From Halobacteriales archaeon QS_4_70_19 (GTDB taxonomy: Archaea; Halobacteriota; Halobacteria; Halobacteriales; Haloarculaceae), in assembly GCA_003020985.1 (NCBI GenBank), contig PXRM01000027.1:1-64000 (forward strand): a DNA stretch of 64,000 nucleotides. Direction: 5' to 3'. Of this stretch, positions 41,826-50,247 are shown piece after piece. Each line of letters starts with the position of its first letter. The stretch's first letter is position 1. The position numbers and the translations under genes are program-made. The notes beneath the pieces are model-generated. The model worked only from the letters and a program-made list of their open reading frames with translations, searched no databases and was not told the origin of the DNA.

Positions 41826-42668
41826 CTACTCCGGCCGCGGCAGGGCGACGAACGACTTCCTGATGATGCTGAAGGGGTCGTACACCGACTGGTGGCACTG
41901 GCAGTAGACGCCGTCCTCGCCGCCGAACTTGGCGCTGCCCTCGTAGGCCTTGAACGCCGGCACGCAGCAGAAGTGCGTGCACTTGTCGACCCACGCCATG
42001 AAGCCGTCCTCCGTGGTGGAGGCGCGCAGCCAGTCACCGTCGATGTCCTCCGGCGGGTTCTTCCGCATCTCGATGATCTTCGGTGACCGGAGCACCTGCA
42101 CCGGGATCGTGGAGGACGGCTCGACGTCCTCGGAGCGCCACTTCGCCATCGCGGGCTTGCCCAGCCCGGCCCGGCCGATGCCGCCGTTCCACTCGCGGAA
42201 GTCGTCGAACAGGTCGGCCGTGATGGGGTCGCCCGGCTCCACCTCCTCGGCCTGCCAGTCGTACGGCGGCGAGGCGGCCGCCTTGAACACGTTGTTCTGG
42301 TCGGCGTTCGGGTCGATGCCCGGGTACGTCTGGACGCCACAGTACTGGAACGCCGCCGAGCTGTACGTGGAGCCGCCGAGCTCCATCTTCGCGACGCCGT
42401 CCTCGACGGTGTCGGGCCAGACGCCGACGAGCTCGCCGGCGTCGCTCTTTCGGACCGGAACCTGCGGCATCCCGCGCGGGGCGGGCCCGTCCGTGTTCTC
42501 GATGGCGAAGTACTGCGTGATTCCGCCACCGGCCCCGGACGAGGACGTCGCGGTGTTGACCGCGACCGCGGAGCCGGTACCGATTCCGGCCAGCGTCGCG
42601 CTCCCGACGACGCCCTTGACGAACCGCCGTCGACCGCTCTCCGGCGGGTACTTGTCGTCTGCGCTCAT
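41826..42668 (-). CDS. Rieske iron-sulfur protein
   Basis: Protein of 280 residues. A Tat signal/anchor (GRRRFVKGVVGSATLAGIG) precedes a large extracytoplasmic domain. The [2Fe-2S] ligands are in CTHFCCVP and CQCHQSVYDP near residues 232 and 258 (Cys-x-His and Cys-x-x-His). The second box has Gln-Ser where most have Gly-Ser, and the first has Phe-Cys where most have Leu-Gly, as in other haloarchaea. A long stretch (about 60-200) between anchor and cluster domain is specific to this group. Its start overlaps the stop of the gene at 42668, so the two are coupled. Confidence 0.95.
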   Translation of the reverse strand: MSADDKYPPESGRRRFVKGVVGSATLAGIGTGSAVAVNTATSSSGAGGGITQYFAIENTDGPAPRGMPQVPVRKSDAGELVGVWPDTVEDGVAKMELGGSTYSSAAFQYCGVQTYPGIDPNADQNNVFKAAASPPYDWQAEEVEPGDPITADLFDDFREWNGGIGRAGLGKPAMAKWRSEDVEPSSTIPVQVLRSPKIIEMRKNPPEDIDGDWLRASTTEDGFMAWVDKCTHFCCVPAFKAYEGSAKFGGEDGVYCQCHQSVYDPFSIIRKSFVALPRPE

Positions 42669-43054
42669 TATTTCTTGTAGTAGGGGTAGACCGCGCGCTT
42701 CACCGAGTCCCAGGCGTCGGGTATCGAGTCAGTTCCGTACATGTCCTCCTCGCGGATGTAGAGATCCTCCCACTTCCGCCGGCGCTTCTTGACGATCATC
42801 ACGTCCGGGAGGAACTCCTTCCGGTACAGCAGCAGAATAAAGGCGAGGTCGATGAAGATGACCGCGAGCATCCCGCCGAGGAACATGTTGCCGAACCCCG
42901 AGACGGCCCAGCCCGCCACCAGCCCGTAGGTGAACAGGCCGACGAAGACGACCTCCACGACCGTCAGGAGGACGATGCCGATGAGGGCCGCCGTCGACTC
43001 GCTCGGGGGTTCGTACCGGTGGATCGCGCCGTAGGTGTTGTTGCCGGAGCTCAC
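42668..43054 (-). CDS. Membrane protein of the cytochrome bc operon
   Basis: Protein of 128 residues with two helices (ALIGIVLLTVVEVVFVGLFT and a second near 60-77, GGMLAVIFIDLAFILLLY) and a basic/aromatic C-terminus (KKRRRKWEDLYIREEDMYG ... AVYPYYKK). It sits between halocyanin and Rieske genes with 1-3 base gaps. Conserved in haloarchaea at this place; function unknown but most likely a complex subunit. Confidence 0.8.
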   Translation of the reverse strand: MSSGNNTYGAIHRYEPPSESTAALIGIVLLTVVEVVFVGLFTYGLVAGWAVSGFGNMFLGGMLAVIFIDLAFILLLYRKEFLPDVMIVKKRRRKWEDLYIREEDMYGTDSIPDAWDSVKRAVYPYYKK

Positions 43055-43057
43055 GTG

Positions 43058-43615
43058 TCAGTCACCTCCGCTCGCGTGCGGGCTCTCGCCGTACTTGAGC
43101 AGGAAGAACGTGAACATCAGCGACACGAAGATCGCGAGGATCGTCGCGATGCCCACGAAGTGGGCCTGGATGGGGACACCCATGTGCTCGGGGTCGGCCT
43201 CCTTCCCCCCGCCGCCACTGGAGGGGGCCTCCCCGCTATCGTTGACGACGACCTTGCCGGCCATCGACGGCGCGTGGGGGAAGCACTGGTACTCGTACGT
43301 GCCCTTCGTCTCGAAGGTGAACTCGTACTCGTGGCCGGTGTCGTACGTCTTCGACTTGTCGCCCTCGGTGCCCTCCCAGCTCTCACCGTCCGGCTGGTTC
43401 AGGACCTGGATGTTGTGCCTGTCCGAGTCCCAGACCCACTTGACGGTGTCACCGGGTTTGACGTACACCTCGGCCGGCTCGAAGACGAAGTCGCCGCCGG
43501 GGCCGACTGTGACCTCGGCAGCCTGGGCGCTGGCCGTGCCCGCGGTGCTGGCGGTGGCCGCCGCGGCGACGGCCGTCGCCCCCGCGCCGGTCCGCAGAAA
43601 CTCCCGTCTGTTCAT
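43058..43615 (-). CDS. Halocyanin, electron acceptor of the bc-type complex
   Basis: Protein of 185 residues. Tat signal MNRREFLRTGAGATAVAAAA, plastocyanin domain with copper ligands His (SDRHNIQVLN) and Cys/His/Met (QCFPHAPSMAGK), Gly/Ser linker, and a C-terminal anchor helix (FVGIATILAIFVSLMFTFFL). The ATG at 43615 puts the twin arginines at positions 3-4; upstream frame is Arg/Pro-rich noise. Being inside the cytochrome b/Rieske operon, it is probably the direct electron acceptor, in place of cytochrome c. Confidence 0.95.
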   Translation of the reverse strand: MNRREFLRTGAGATAVAAAATASTAGTASAQAAEVTVGPGGDFVFEPAEVYVKPGDTVKWVWDSDRHNIQVLNQPDGESWEGTEGDKSKTYDTGHEYEFTFETKGTYEYQCFPHAPSMAGKVVVNDSGEAPSSGGGGKEADPEHMGVPIQAHFVGIATILAIFVSLMFTFFLLKYGESPHASGGD

Positions 43616-43771
43616 AGACGTCCGGATGTCGGGCTTACGCTCGTATAAACTCACCGAACGCGGCGGCAGCGGTCGGCTCGCGGGGATTCGGTTTCGCCGG
43701 AGCGGTCGCCCAGCAGGCGCGCCCGATCCTCCCGGTCTCGACCGGTGGTGCACTCCCTGCGTGGGCACCCC

Positions 43772-44680
43772 TCAGGCCGGCGTCTCGCCGTCGTCCTCGT
43801 CGGGGTCGGCCAGCTCCGGGTGTTCCTCCACCAGGTCGTCCATGAACTCGGGGCGGTCCTCGGCGTTGACGCCGATGGCCCGGAGCCGGTTGCGGTACTC
43901 CTCGGCGCGGAACTTGTCCGAGAGCCGGGCGTTCGCCACCGTGAGAAAGAGGATGAACGCGATGACGAGAAAGCCCAGACCGACGATGATGAGCAGCGGG
44001 CCCGAGTCCCCGCCCGCGAACAGGCCACCGCCCAGCAGGACCAGGCCGGCGAGTACCTGCACCCCGGCGATGATCTGGAGCATCAGGTTCCCCTGCTCGC
44101 CGCTCCCCTCCGGCACCTCCATCGGGTCGGGCAGCAGGTCGCCGTCCGGCATCTCCGAGGGCTCGTACTCCGTCATCGAGCACAGAGCGACGACCGGCTT
44201 CACGTCGCGCAGCACCGTCCCCGACCCCTCGATGCTCCCGTCCCCGTAGACGACCGCGTACCCCTCGTCGGAGTAGGCGACGATGCGGTCCGGGTCCGAC
44301 AGCCGCTCCACCCGGGCGAACACGTCCCGGCGGACGACGGCCGCCTTCACGTCGGCCTCCACCCGGTCCATCAGCTCCTCGCCGGTGATCCAGGTGTCCG
44401 GGTCGAACGCGGCGTCCCACTCCTCGGGGGACATCCGCTTCATGTCCTCCGGGGTGAAGTTCTCGAAGTCGTACCGCTCCTCGACCTGTGACCGGAGTTC
44501 CTCGGTCGTCAGCTCCTCGGTCCCGGACCCATCGGAGCCGCCGTCTGCGGGTGGCCGTTCGTCGGGCGCCGCGTCGTCTCCCTCCCTGCCACCGGGCCCC
44601 GTCGTGGCAGCCGCCCCTCCGCGCTCGGCCTCGGCCGCCTCGTCCGTCGTCTCGTCGGAGCTCGACCGGGGGTCAGCCAT
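43772..44680 (-). CDS. Operon-leading membrane protein with acidic N-terminus
   Basis: Protein of 302 residues. Residues 1-60 are disordered and acidic; 60-180 form a soluble domain (YDFENFTPEDMKRMSPEEWD, AYSDEGYAVVYGDGSIEGSG); two helices follow (LMLQIIAGVQVLAGLVLLGG and LLIIVGLGFLVIAFILFLTV), and an acidic C-terminal domain ends it. It is the first gene of the minus-strand bc operon, 156 bases upstream of halocyanin. Haloarchaeal family without known function; a cytoplasmic-facing assembly or regulatory factor is one guess. Confidence 0.78.
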   Translation of the reverse strand: MADPRSSSDETTDEAAEAERGGAAATTGPGGREGDDAAPDERPPADGGSDGSGTEELTTEELRSQVEERYDFENFTPEDMKRMSPEEWDAAFDPDTWITGEELMDRVEADVKAAVVRRDVFARVERLSDPDRIVAYSDEGYAVVYGDGSIEGSGTVLRDVKPVVALCSMTEYEPSEMPDGDLLPDPMEVPEGSGEQGNLMLQIIAGVQVLAGLVLLGGGLFAGGDSGPLLIIVGLGFLVIAFILFLTVANARLSDKFRAEEYRNRLRAIGVNAEDRPEFMDDLVEEHPELADPDEDDGETPA

Positions 44681-44789
44681 TGTCCCACGGTAGGGGCCGA
44701 CCGATGTAAACAGTTCCGACAGCGGGGCCCGGCGTCGCCACCTTCCGCCACCGGGAGCCTCAAGCGCACTCCCCCGCTAGGTCGACACG

Positions 44790-45293
44790 ATGGTCTCGGA
44801 CGCCCTCGTCGCCGCCGCGGTCGCGCTCGCGGTGACGCTGTCGCTGCCCTGTTTCCTCTACGGTGCCTGGATCATGATCGACGCCGAGCAGGTCACCTGG
44901 GGCGTCCTCACGTACCACCTCAAGTTCATCCTCACGGGGCTGACGCTGACGACCGTCCCGCTCGTCGGCTGGATGTTCCCCCGCCTGTTCGGTATCTGGG
45001 GCCACAGCGCGCAGTTCGGCGGCTACTCCGCGGTCCACGCCTTCGTCGGCTTCACCGCCTACGCCTTCCTGCTGGTCGGCTTCACCGGCATCGTCCGCAT
45101 CTTCCGCGCGAAGTGGAAACACGACCTCTACCACGACTACGACGAGGACGTGCTGCTGGACGAGATCGGCTCCGAGCGGATGGACCACTGGCGCTCCCGC
45201 CTCCGCGTCGGCGTCTTCGGCTACACCTTCTTCTGGCTCGTCGCCTGGCTCACCGGCCTGTCACGGTTCGTCCTCCGGTACGTCCTGCGGTAA
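44790..45293 (+). CDS. Four- to five-helix membrane protein divergent from the bc operon
   Basis: Protein of 167 residues. Helices at about 5-28, 45-66 (FILTGLTLTTVPLVGWMF), 83-105 (VHAFVGFTAYAFLLVGFTGI) and 140-160. A His/Tyr-rich loop (KWKHDLYHDYDEDVLLDEIG) is cytoplasmic. HSAQFGGYSAVHAFVGF contains two histidines that could bind heme, but this is speculation. It diverges from the bc operon with 109 bases between starts and is conserved near it in haloarchaea. Confidence 0.75.
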   Translation: MVSDALVAAAVALAVTLSLPCFLYGAWIMIDAEQVTWGVLTYHLKFILTGLTLTTVPLVGWMFPRLFGIWGHSAQFGGYSAVHAFVGFTAYAFLLVGFTGIVRIFRAKWKHDLYHDYDEDVLLDEIGSERMDHWRSRLRVGVFGYTFFWLVAWLTGLSRFVLRYVLR

Positions 45294-45391
45294 TGGCGAG
45301 ATTATCTAGTTCTCACCGAGTGTATCGTAGGAACTGGGCAGTAATGTCCGATATTACCGGCGTACTCGTGGCGTATCGTGGTTGTCCTGGC

Positions 45392-46075
45392 TCACCACGC
45401 CTCGCCGCTCGCGAGGTCCACGTCCGCGTCTCCCTTCTCCGAGGGACAGATGTCAGCGAGCACGCAGTCGGCGCAGTCCGGGTTCCGTGCAGTGCAGGTT
45501 TCCCGGCCGTGGCTGATGAGCAGGTGGGTGAACTCCCGCCACTCCGCCTCGGGGACGATCCCCACGAGGTCCTGCTCGATGGCCTCGGGGCGCTCCTCCT
45601 CGGTCAGCCCCAGTCGCTGCGAGATGCGCTGGACGTGCGTGTCGACGACGATGCCCTCGACGACCTCGTGGCCGTGCTGGAGGACGACGTTCGCGGTTTT
45701 CCGACCGACGCCCGGCAGGTCCGTCAGCGTGCTCATCGTGTCCGGCACCTCGCCGCCGTGCTCCTCGACGAGGATCTCGCCGATACCCTTCAGGTAGCCC
45801 CCCTTGTTGTTGTGGAAGGTGATGCCGTAGACGTCTTCGGCGAGCTGTTCCTCGCTGGCCGCGGCGTAGTCCTCGGCGGACCGGTACTTCTCGAACAGGT
45901 CCGCGGTGACCTCGTTGACGCGTTCGTCCGTGCACTGCGCGCTGAGGATGACCGCTACGAGCAGTTCGAGCCGGTTCGAGAACTCCAGCGAGATCTCCGG
46001 CTCGGGATACTGCTCGTACAGCCGGTCGACGACCTCCGTGGCCTGTGCCTCCCGCGACGAACGGGGCGTGCCCAT
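45392..46075 (-). CDS. nth: Endonuclease III (DNA glycosylase/AP lyase)
   Basis: Protein of 227 residues. The helix-hairpin-helix LPGVGRKTANVVL holds the catalytic Lys, and VVDTHVQRISQRLG the catalytic Asp. The 4Fe-4S loop is Cys-x6-Cys-x2-Cys-x5-Cys in CTARNPDCADCVLADIC near 195-211. It removes oxidised pyrimidines in base-excision repair. Length and start fit the family, with LLVAVILSAQCTDERVN near residue 38. Confidence 0.96.
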   Translation of the reverse strand: MGTPRSSREAQATEVVDRLYEQYPEPEISLEFSNRLELLVAVILSAQCTDERVNEVTADLFEKYRSAEDYAAASEEQLAEDVYGITFHNNKGGYLKGIGEILVEEHGGEVPDTMSTLTDLPGVGRKTANVVLQHGHEVVEGIVVDTHVQRISQRLGLTEEERPEAIEQDLVGIVPEAEWREFTHLLISHGRETCTARNPDCADCVLADICPSEKGDADVDLASGEAW

Positions 46076-46214
46076 ACCCGATGCGCGGCCGGGACCCCCT
46101 TGAGTCGTGTCGTTCCCGTTCCGGGCTATCGCTCCTCGTCGCGATGTCCCACTACCCCCCGGCCCTGAGCACGGTAGCCGGGAGTCTCAAGCCCGCAGGC
46201 CGTCCCGTCCCGGT

Positions 46215-46781
46215 ATGGAGCGCCCATCGTTCACTGTCAGCTACCCGGAGTACGGCCACCTGGAGGCGGCCATCGCGTTCGCGCTGGTCGCGCTGGTGGT
46301 CCACCGGGCGACGCCGGTGCTGTCGGGGCCGTTCGCGGACGCCGTCGGGACCACGTCGACCCGCGTCCGCCTGGGGTTCGCGGTCCTGCTCTGGCTGGCC
46401 CTCGCGGTCGCGGCGGTCGTCTCGTACGTCCGCCAGCAGCGCGGTCGGGCCCCGGAGTTCGGTGCCCGCGACGTGCTCGTCGAGTTCCTCGAACAGCACC
46501 GGCCGGACCCGGTCCGACACGCCGTCCACGGCGTCGCCGCGCTCGGCGGGCTGATCATCGTGGCCGTCGGGTACGGCCGCTTCGTCGCCGCGCTCGACGG
46601 GGCCGTCGTCATCGCCCGCCGGCTGGTCGCCGGCGACCCGCTCGGCTCGGCCGCCGTGACCAGCGTGGCGTGGGGCGTCGTCGTCCTCGCCGGTCTCGTC
46701 GGGCTCGCGGTCGGCGGCGACCGGTTCCTCGTGGGACTGGCACGGGAGGCCCTCTACCGGTACCACGCCGCCAGGCTGTGA
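46215..46781 (+). CDS. Haloarchaeal membrane protein of unknown function
   Basis: Protein of 188 residues with about four hydrophobic helices: HLEAAIAFALVALVVH, LGFAVLLWLALAVAAVVSYV, GVAALGGLIIVAVGYGRFVA and TSVAWGVVVLAGLVGLAVGG. No catalytic motif is visible. The ATG at 46215 is chosen because the upstream extension is Arg/Pro-rich. It diverges from nth. Confidence 0.65.
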   Translation: MERPSFTVSYPEYGHLEAAIAFALVALVVHRATPVLSGPFADAVGTTSTRVRLGFAVLLWLALAVAAVVSYVRQQRGRAPEFGARDVLVEFLEQHRPDPVRHAVHGVAALGGLIIVAVGYGRFVAALDGAVVIARRLVAGDPLGSAAVTSVAWGVVVLAGLVGLAVGGDRFLVGLAREALYRYHAARL

Positions 46782-46970
46782 GACACCTGTCGGTCCGCGT
46801 CGCGCCGGGCCGGGACAGTGCCGCCGCTCGGGGCTGTGACGGCATGCGGGTCCGGCCCCTACCCGGGACCCGCGTGCACGACTACCCTCGTGTACGGAGA
46901 TATCTCTTGTGGGGTCGATACGTCCTCCGAAACGGGCTCGGACGGTAGACACGGGCGCTGTGGCGCCGGT

Positions 46971-47225
46971 TCAGGGGCCGAACAGTCCGGACGCGAGGCC
47001 GAGCCCGATGACGACCCCGACGCCACCCATCAGCCGGGCGAACAGCAGGCGCGTCCACGACGGCTCGATGGTCCCGTCGACCTCGCCGGGTCGCCGTCGG
47101 ATCCGGTAGGCGGTCATCTCGCGGAGTCGGACCAGATTGAGCGCGCCGATTCCGGCGAACAGCAGGCCGAACAGGCGGAAGAGCAGGAGGCCGCCGCCGA
47201 ACGACTGGAGGGGAGTGGGGACCAT
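46971..47225 (-). CDS. Small two-helix membrane protein
   Basis: Protein of 84 residues. Helix 1 is GGGLLLFRLFGLLFAGIGALN, followed by a basic loop (REMTAYRIRRRPGEVDGTIE), then helix 2 (RLMGGVGVVIGLGLASGLFG). This two-helix layout with a charged loop after GLNLV-like sequence recurs in small archaeal membrane proteins. Start at ATG 47225 is supported by the helix beginning soon after it. Function unknown. Confidence 0.7.
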   Translation of the reverse strand: MVPTPLQSFGGGLLLFRLFGLLFAGIGALNLVRLREMTAYRIRRRPGEVDGTIEPSWTRLLFARLMGGVGVVIGLGLASGLFGP

Positions 47226-47286
47226 GCTGGAACGTGTCGGAACGGAGGGGTTAAATCGTGGCGTTGTCAGTCTCCGGGACGGCCGT

Positions 47287-47556
47287 TCAGGCCGCCGGGC
47301 CCTCCGCGAAGCCGTCGACGAGGACGCCGAGCGAGGAGAGGTTCCCCGCCGGGCTGGTGGTGGCGAAGGTCCGGACCGTCCCGTCACCCACGCTCACCGA
47401 CTCCCCGTCGGTATGGAGCGTCCGGGTCCGCTGCGGCTTCGGATGTGCCGCCGCGGTCCTGGCCAGGACGCCGCCGGCCATGCCGAGCCCCGGGAGCTTC
47501 ACGAAGGTCCGCCGAGCGATGCCGCTACCGGTCGAGCGGTCCGAGAACTGTGTCAT
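47287..47556 (-). pseudogene. Truncated Tat-secreted protein with start of a TTHB210/DUF5602-like domain
   Basis: Codes for 89 residues. The Tat signal is IARRTFVKLPGLGMAGGVLA; the domain that follows (SVSVGDGTVRTFATTSPAGNLSSLGV) matches the first strands of the TTHB210-like domain, whose usual continuation is missing: the frame stops at 47287 after LVDGFAEGPAA. No continuation is found in other frames just downstream. It is either a remnant or a much shortened protein. It borders the tnpB element at 47607. Confidence 0.55.
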
Positions 47557-47616
47557 CTCGGACGATACAGAGGACGCCCGAGGAGATAACAACGGCAGTA
47601 GCCCCGGTTGACATCC

Positions 47617-47638
47617 TCCCCGCCCTGAAGGGCGAGGA
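47617..47638 (-). ncRNA. Terminal hairpin of the element, probable 3' part of the TnpB omega RNA
   Basis: CGCCC (47621-47625), TGAA, GGGCG (47630-47634), extended by TCC/GGA after one mismatch. In TnpB systems the omega RNA spans the tnpB 3' end and the right element end, and the guide follows directly. Position and structure fit; only the last hairpin is marked because the 5' end cannot be placed by eye. Confidence 0.45.
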
Positions 47639-47666
47639 TTCCCGACCGCCGTTGGGATATTGTGGT

Positions 47667-48947
47667 TTACGACGTTACGTGTTCTTGAGGTGCGAACGCA
47701 CCAGTTTCCTTGTCAAACAGGAACGTCGATGGCTGTGCCAACCAGCCGTTACTCCTATCTCCCCCATCGCAGGCGAGACTCGGAGATACTTTCTGCCGAA
47801 TGTTCTCAGCACCGTTCACGTCAGCGTTCGCCACCGTACCGCACTCATCACACACATATAACCCGCGCTCAACACGGTTCGCGTCACGCTTCTGACCACA
47901 GCACGAACACGTCTTTGACGTGTCACGCTCAGACACTTCTTCAACCGTGATGCCCTCCATCTCGGCTTTGTATGCGAGTAGGTCGGTGAAGCGGTCGAAC
48001 GCCCACGAATGCAGGTCAAGATTGCCATGCTTGCCCCAGTCTTTGGACTCACCGCTCCCCTCGTCTTTACGGATGCCGGAGAGGTCGCCCACTACAATCG
48101 TTCCAACGCCCTCATCAACACATCGTTGGACGATGTGTTTGGAGAGGGTGTGGAAGTAGTGGGTACGCCGAGCCGATTTCTTCTGGCTCAATCGCGTGGA
48201 TTGCACGGAGTCCGAATCGTCACAGCGAGCGATTCGCTTGCTGAAGTAGTAGTCGTCCTGCTTCAAACAGTTGAGCGGGTACAGTTCACTGTGTCCGTCT
48301 TCGTAGGCGAGAGCGGCGAAGTTGTTGATGCCGAGGTCAACACCCACCGTCTTCTCGCCGGGGGCTTCAGCAACCTCGATCTCGACTTTGCAGACGAACT
48401 GCAGTTCCCACTCTCCACCAGCCCAGACCGCCCGAACCTGTTGAACATTCTTTACGGTTGAGAGGTCAACATCGGGGCGGGTCTGGTACTCACAGAGAAT
48501 GAAATCCGACCAGTACTCCTTCAGGTTCGACCCTTTAGAGAGTCGGGCTCGTCGGTATTTGGTGTCGAGTTCGAAGCCGGCGGATTTGAACGTGACCGTG
48601 CTGCGCGGGTGGTCATCGCCGTGTTTGCGGTAGCCGGGCGGGTTTGCGTTCGCGTCTCCGTTTTGTCGTTTGCCGTACCAGCCGGTGAACGCCTCAGCGA
48701 GTTCTTGGAGGACTCGCTGACTTGACTGTGAGTGCAGGTCATCGCAGCATTCGTGAGACTTGAGGTACGCGGTGAGTTCGCTGTGACCGGGAATGTGGCC
48801 GATTTCTGACCATATGCGGTCGCAGACCCACCGTCCGACGTTCCAAAGTTTCGAGGCAGCAAACCCGAGCGAATCAAGACCGTCCTGCACCCGTGACTGG
48901 TTCCTGATAGACGCAGTGTAGGTGCGAGTGACGACCTTATTCGCCAT
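47667..48947 (-). CDS. tnpB: TnpB-family RNA-guided endonuclease with altered RuvC-II motif
   Basis: Protein of 426 residues. RuvC-I is VGVDLGINNFAAL near 203 and RuvC-III is NADVNGAENI near 377, each with its Asp. The expected RuvC-II glutamate is replaced: the sequence is TIVVGDLSGI near 291, against IALEELTG in the other TnpB of this window. The zinc finger is CSCCGQ ... CDECG. The N-terminus MANKVVTRTYTASIRNQSRV and the helical LQELAEAFTGWYGKR region are typical of the haloarchaeal group. Activity is uncertain because of the missing Glu, though GDL-type variants are common in archaea as far as I recall. GC is lower than in flanking genes. Confidence 0.9.
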   Translation of the reverse strand: MANKVVTRTYTASIRNQSRVQDGLDSLGFAASKLWNVGRWVCDRIWSEIGHIPGHSELTAYLKSHECCDDLHSQSSQRVLQELAEAFTGWYGKRQNGDANANPPGYRKHGDDHPRSTVTFKSAGFELDTKYRRARLSKGSNLKEYWSDFILCEYQTRPDVDLSTVKNVQQVRAVWAGGEWELQFVCKVEIEVAEAPGEKTVGVDLGINNFAALAYEDGHSELYPLNCLKQDDYYFSKRIARCDDSDSVQSTRLSQKKSARRTHYFHTLSKHIVQRCVDEGVGTIVVGDLSGIRKDEGSGESKDWGKHGNLDLHSWAFDRFTDLLAYKAEMEGITVEEVSERDTSKTCSCCGQKRDANRVERGLYVCDECGTVANADVNGAENIRQKVSPSLACDGGDRSNGWLAQPSTFLFDKETGAFAPQEHVTS

Positions 48948-49048
48948 ACGTAACCTATATAGGATAAATTACTTGAAGGTGCGGATTCGAGCGTGGAATA
49001 TCCGGCAATGCTATCGACGGTGGTTGGTGTAGGAACTGTCGGATTCAT

Positions 49049-49068
49049 CCCCGCGCTGAAGCGCGGGG
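49049..49068. repeat. Left-end hairpin of the tnpB element
   Basis: Perfect 8-base stem CCCCGCGC/GCGCGGGG closing a TGAA loop, about 100 bases upstream of tnpB. It matches the right-end hairpin in loop and core, as expected for the subterminal palindromes of IS200/IS605 elements. Confidence 0.75.
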
Positions 49069-49104
49069 CTTTCTCCTTGCACTCCCGTAACCGACCCAGC
49101 CGGC

Positions 49105-50247
49105 TCAGAGCCCGAGCTCGCGCCCGATGACGAGGTGCTGGATCTCGCTGGTCCCCTCGCCGATCTCCATCAGCTTCGCGTCGCGGTAGAACCGCTGCGG
49201 CGCGAAGTCCTCCGTGTAGCCGTAGCCGCCCAGCGTCTGGACGGCCTCCTCGGCCACCTCACGCGAGACCTCGGAGGCGTCGAGCTTCGCGAGCGAGGAC
49301 AGTCGCGTCACGTCCTCGCCGTTGTCGTACTTCGTGGCGGCCTTGTGGGTGAGCAGGCGCGCCCGCTCGATCTTCCGGTCCATGTCCACGATCTTGTCAC
49401 GGATGGCGTCGAACTTCGAGATGGGCTGGCCGAACTGCTCGCGCTCGGTGGCGTAGTCCCGCGCGGCCTCGAAGGCGCCCTGGGCGAGCCCCGTCGAGAG
49501 CGCCGCGATGCTGATGCGGCCCCCGTCGAGCGTCTTCTTCGTCTGCTTCCAGCCCTCGCCCTCCTCGCCGAGCAGCCGGTCCTCGGGGACCCGGAGGTCG
49601 TCGAACTGGAGTTCGCAGGTTGGCGAGGCGTTCAGCCCCATCTTGTCCCAGACCGTCGTGACCTCGAACCCGTCGTCGTTCCGCGGGTCGACGATGAACG
49701 TCGAGATGCCGTCGTAGCCCGCACCCGGCTCCGTGACGGCCTTCACGAGGACGGAGTTGGCGACGTTGGCGTTCGTGATGAACTGCTTCGTCCCGTTGAT
49801 GACGTACCCGTCGCCGTCCTTCTCGGCGTGGGTGTCCATGTCCGAGGCGTCGCTCCCCGAGGAGGGCTCGGTGAGCGCCCAGGCGCCCATCTCCTTCCCT
49901 TCGGCGAGCGGTCGGAGCCACTCCTCTTTCTGCTCTTCCGTGCCGAACATCTCGATGGGCTTTGCTCCGAGAGAGGTGTGCGCGACGTAGGAGAGGCCAA
50001 CCGACCCGGAGACGCGACCCAGCTCCTCGGCGACCAGCGCGTACGTGAGGTAGTCGCCGCCAGCGCCGCCGTACTCCTCGGCCACCGGTACGCCCATCAG
50101 GTCCAGGTCCCCGAGTTCGGCGAACACCTCCTCGGGGAAGCGGTGCTCGTCCTCGATCTCCTGGGCGATGGGCTCGATCTCGGCCTCGCAGAAGTCCCGG
50201 ACCGTGTCCCGGATCATCCGGTGCTCGTTCGGCAATTCGAAGTCCAT
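49105..50247 (-). CDS. Acyl-CoA dehydrogenase
   Basis: Protein of 380 residues, standard length. N-terminal helical domain (MDFELPNEHRMIRDTVRDFC), beta domain with ALTEPSSGSDASDM and INGTKQFITNANVA, and C-terminal helices with ATEREQFGQPISKFDAI and the catalytic Glu in MEIGEGTSEIQ. It oxidises acyl-CoA with FAD, passing electrons to ETF. The specific chain length or branch type is not readable. The ATG at 50247 is the family start. Confidence 0.95.
   Translation of the reverse strand: MDFELPNEHRMIRDTVRDFCEAEIEPIAQEIEDEHRFPEEVFAELGDLDLMGVPVAEEYGGAGGDYLTYALVAEELGRVSGSVGLSYVAHTSLGAKPIEMFGTEEQKEEWLRPLAEGKEMGAWALTEPSSGSDASDMDTHAEKDGDGYVINGTKQFITNANVANSVLVKAVTEPGAGYDGISTFIVDPRNDDGFEVTTVWDKMGLNASPTCELQFDDLRVPEDRLLGEEGEGWKQTKKTLDGGRISIAALSTGLAQGAFEAARDYATEREQFGQPISKFDAIRDKIVDMDRKIERARLLTHKAATKYDNGEDVTRLSSLAKLDASEVSREVAEEAVQTLGGYGYTEDFAPQRFYRDAKLMEIGEGTSEIQHLVIGRELGL

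Larger units (their letters stand above)
47607..49075 (-). mobile_element. IS200/IS605-group (IS1341-type) element carrying only tnpB
   Basis: The tnpB gene is bounded by short hairpins typical of this group: CGCCC-TGAA-GGGCG with extended stem at 47617-47638 beyond the tnpB 3' end, and CCCCGCGC-TGAA-GCGCGGGG at 49049-49068 beyond its 5' end. Both use a TGAA loop. No tnpA is present. Exact termini are approximate; the guide segment of the RNA would lie just outside the left end, near 47590-47607 on the minus strand. Confidence 0.75.
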
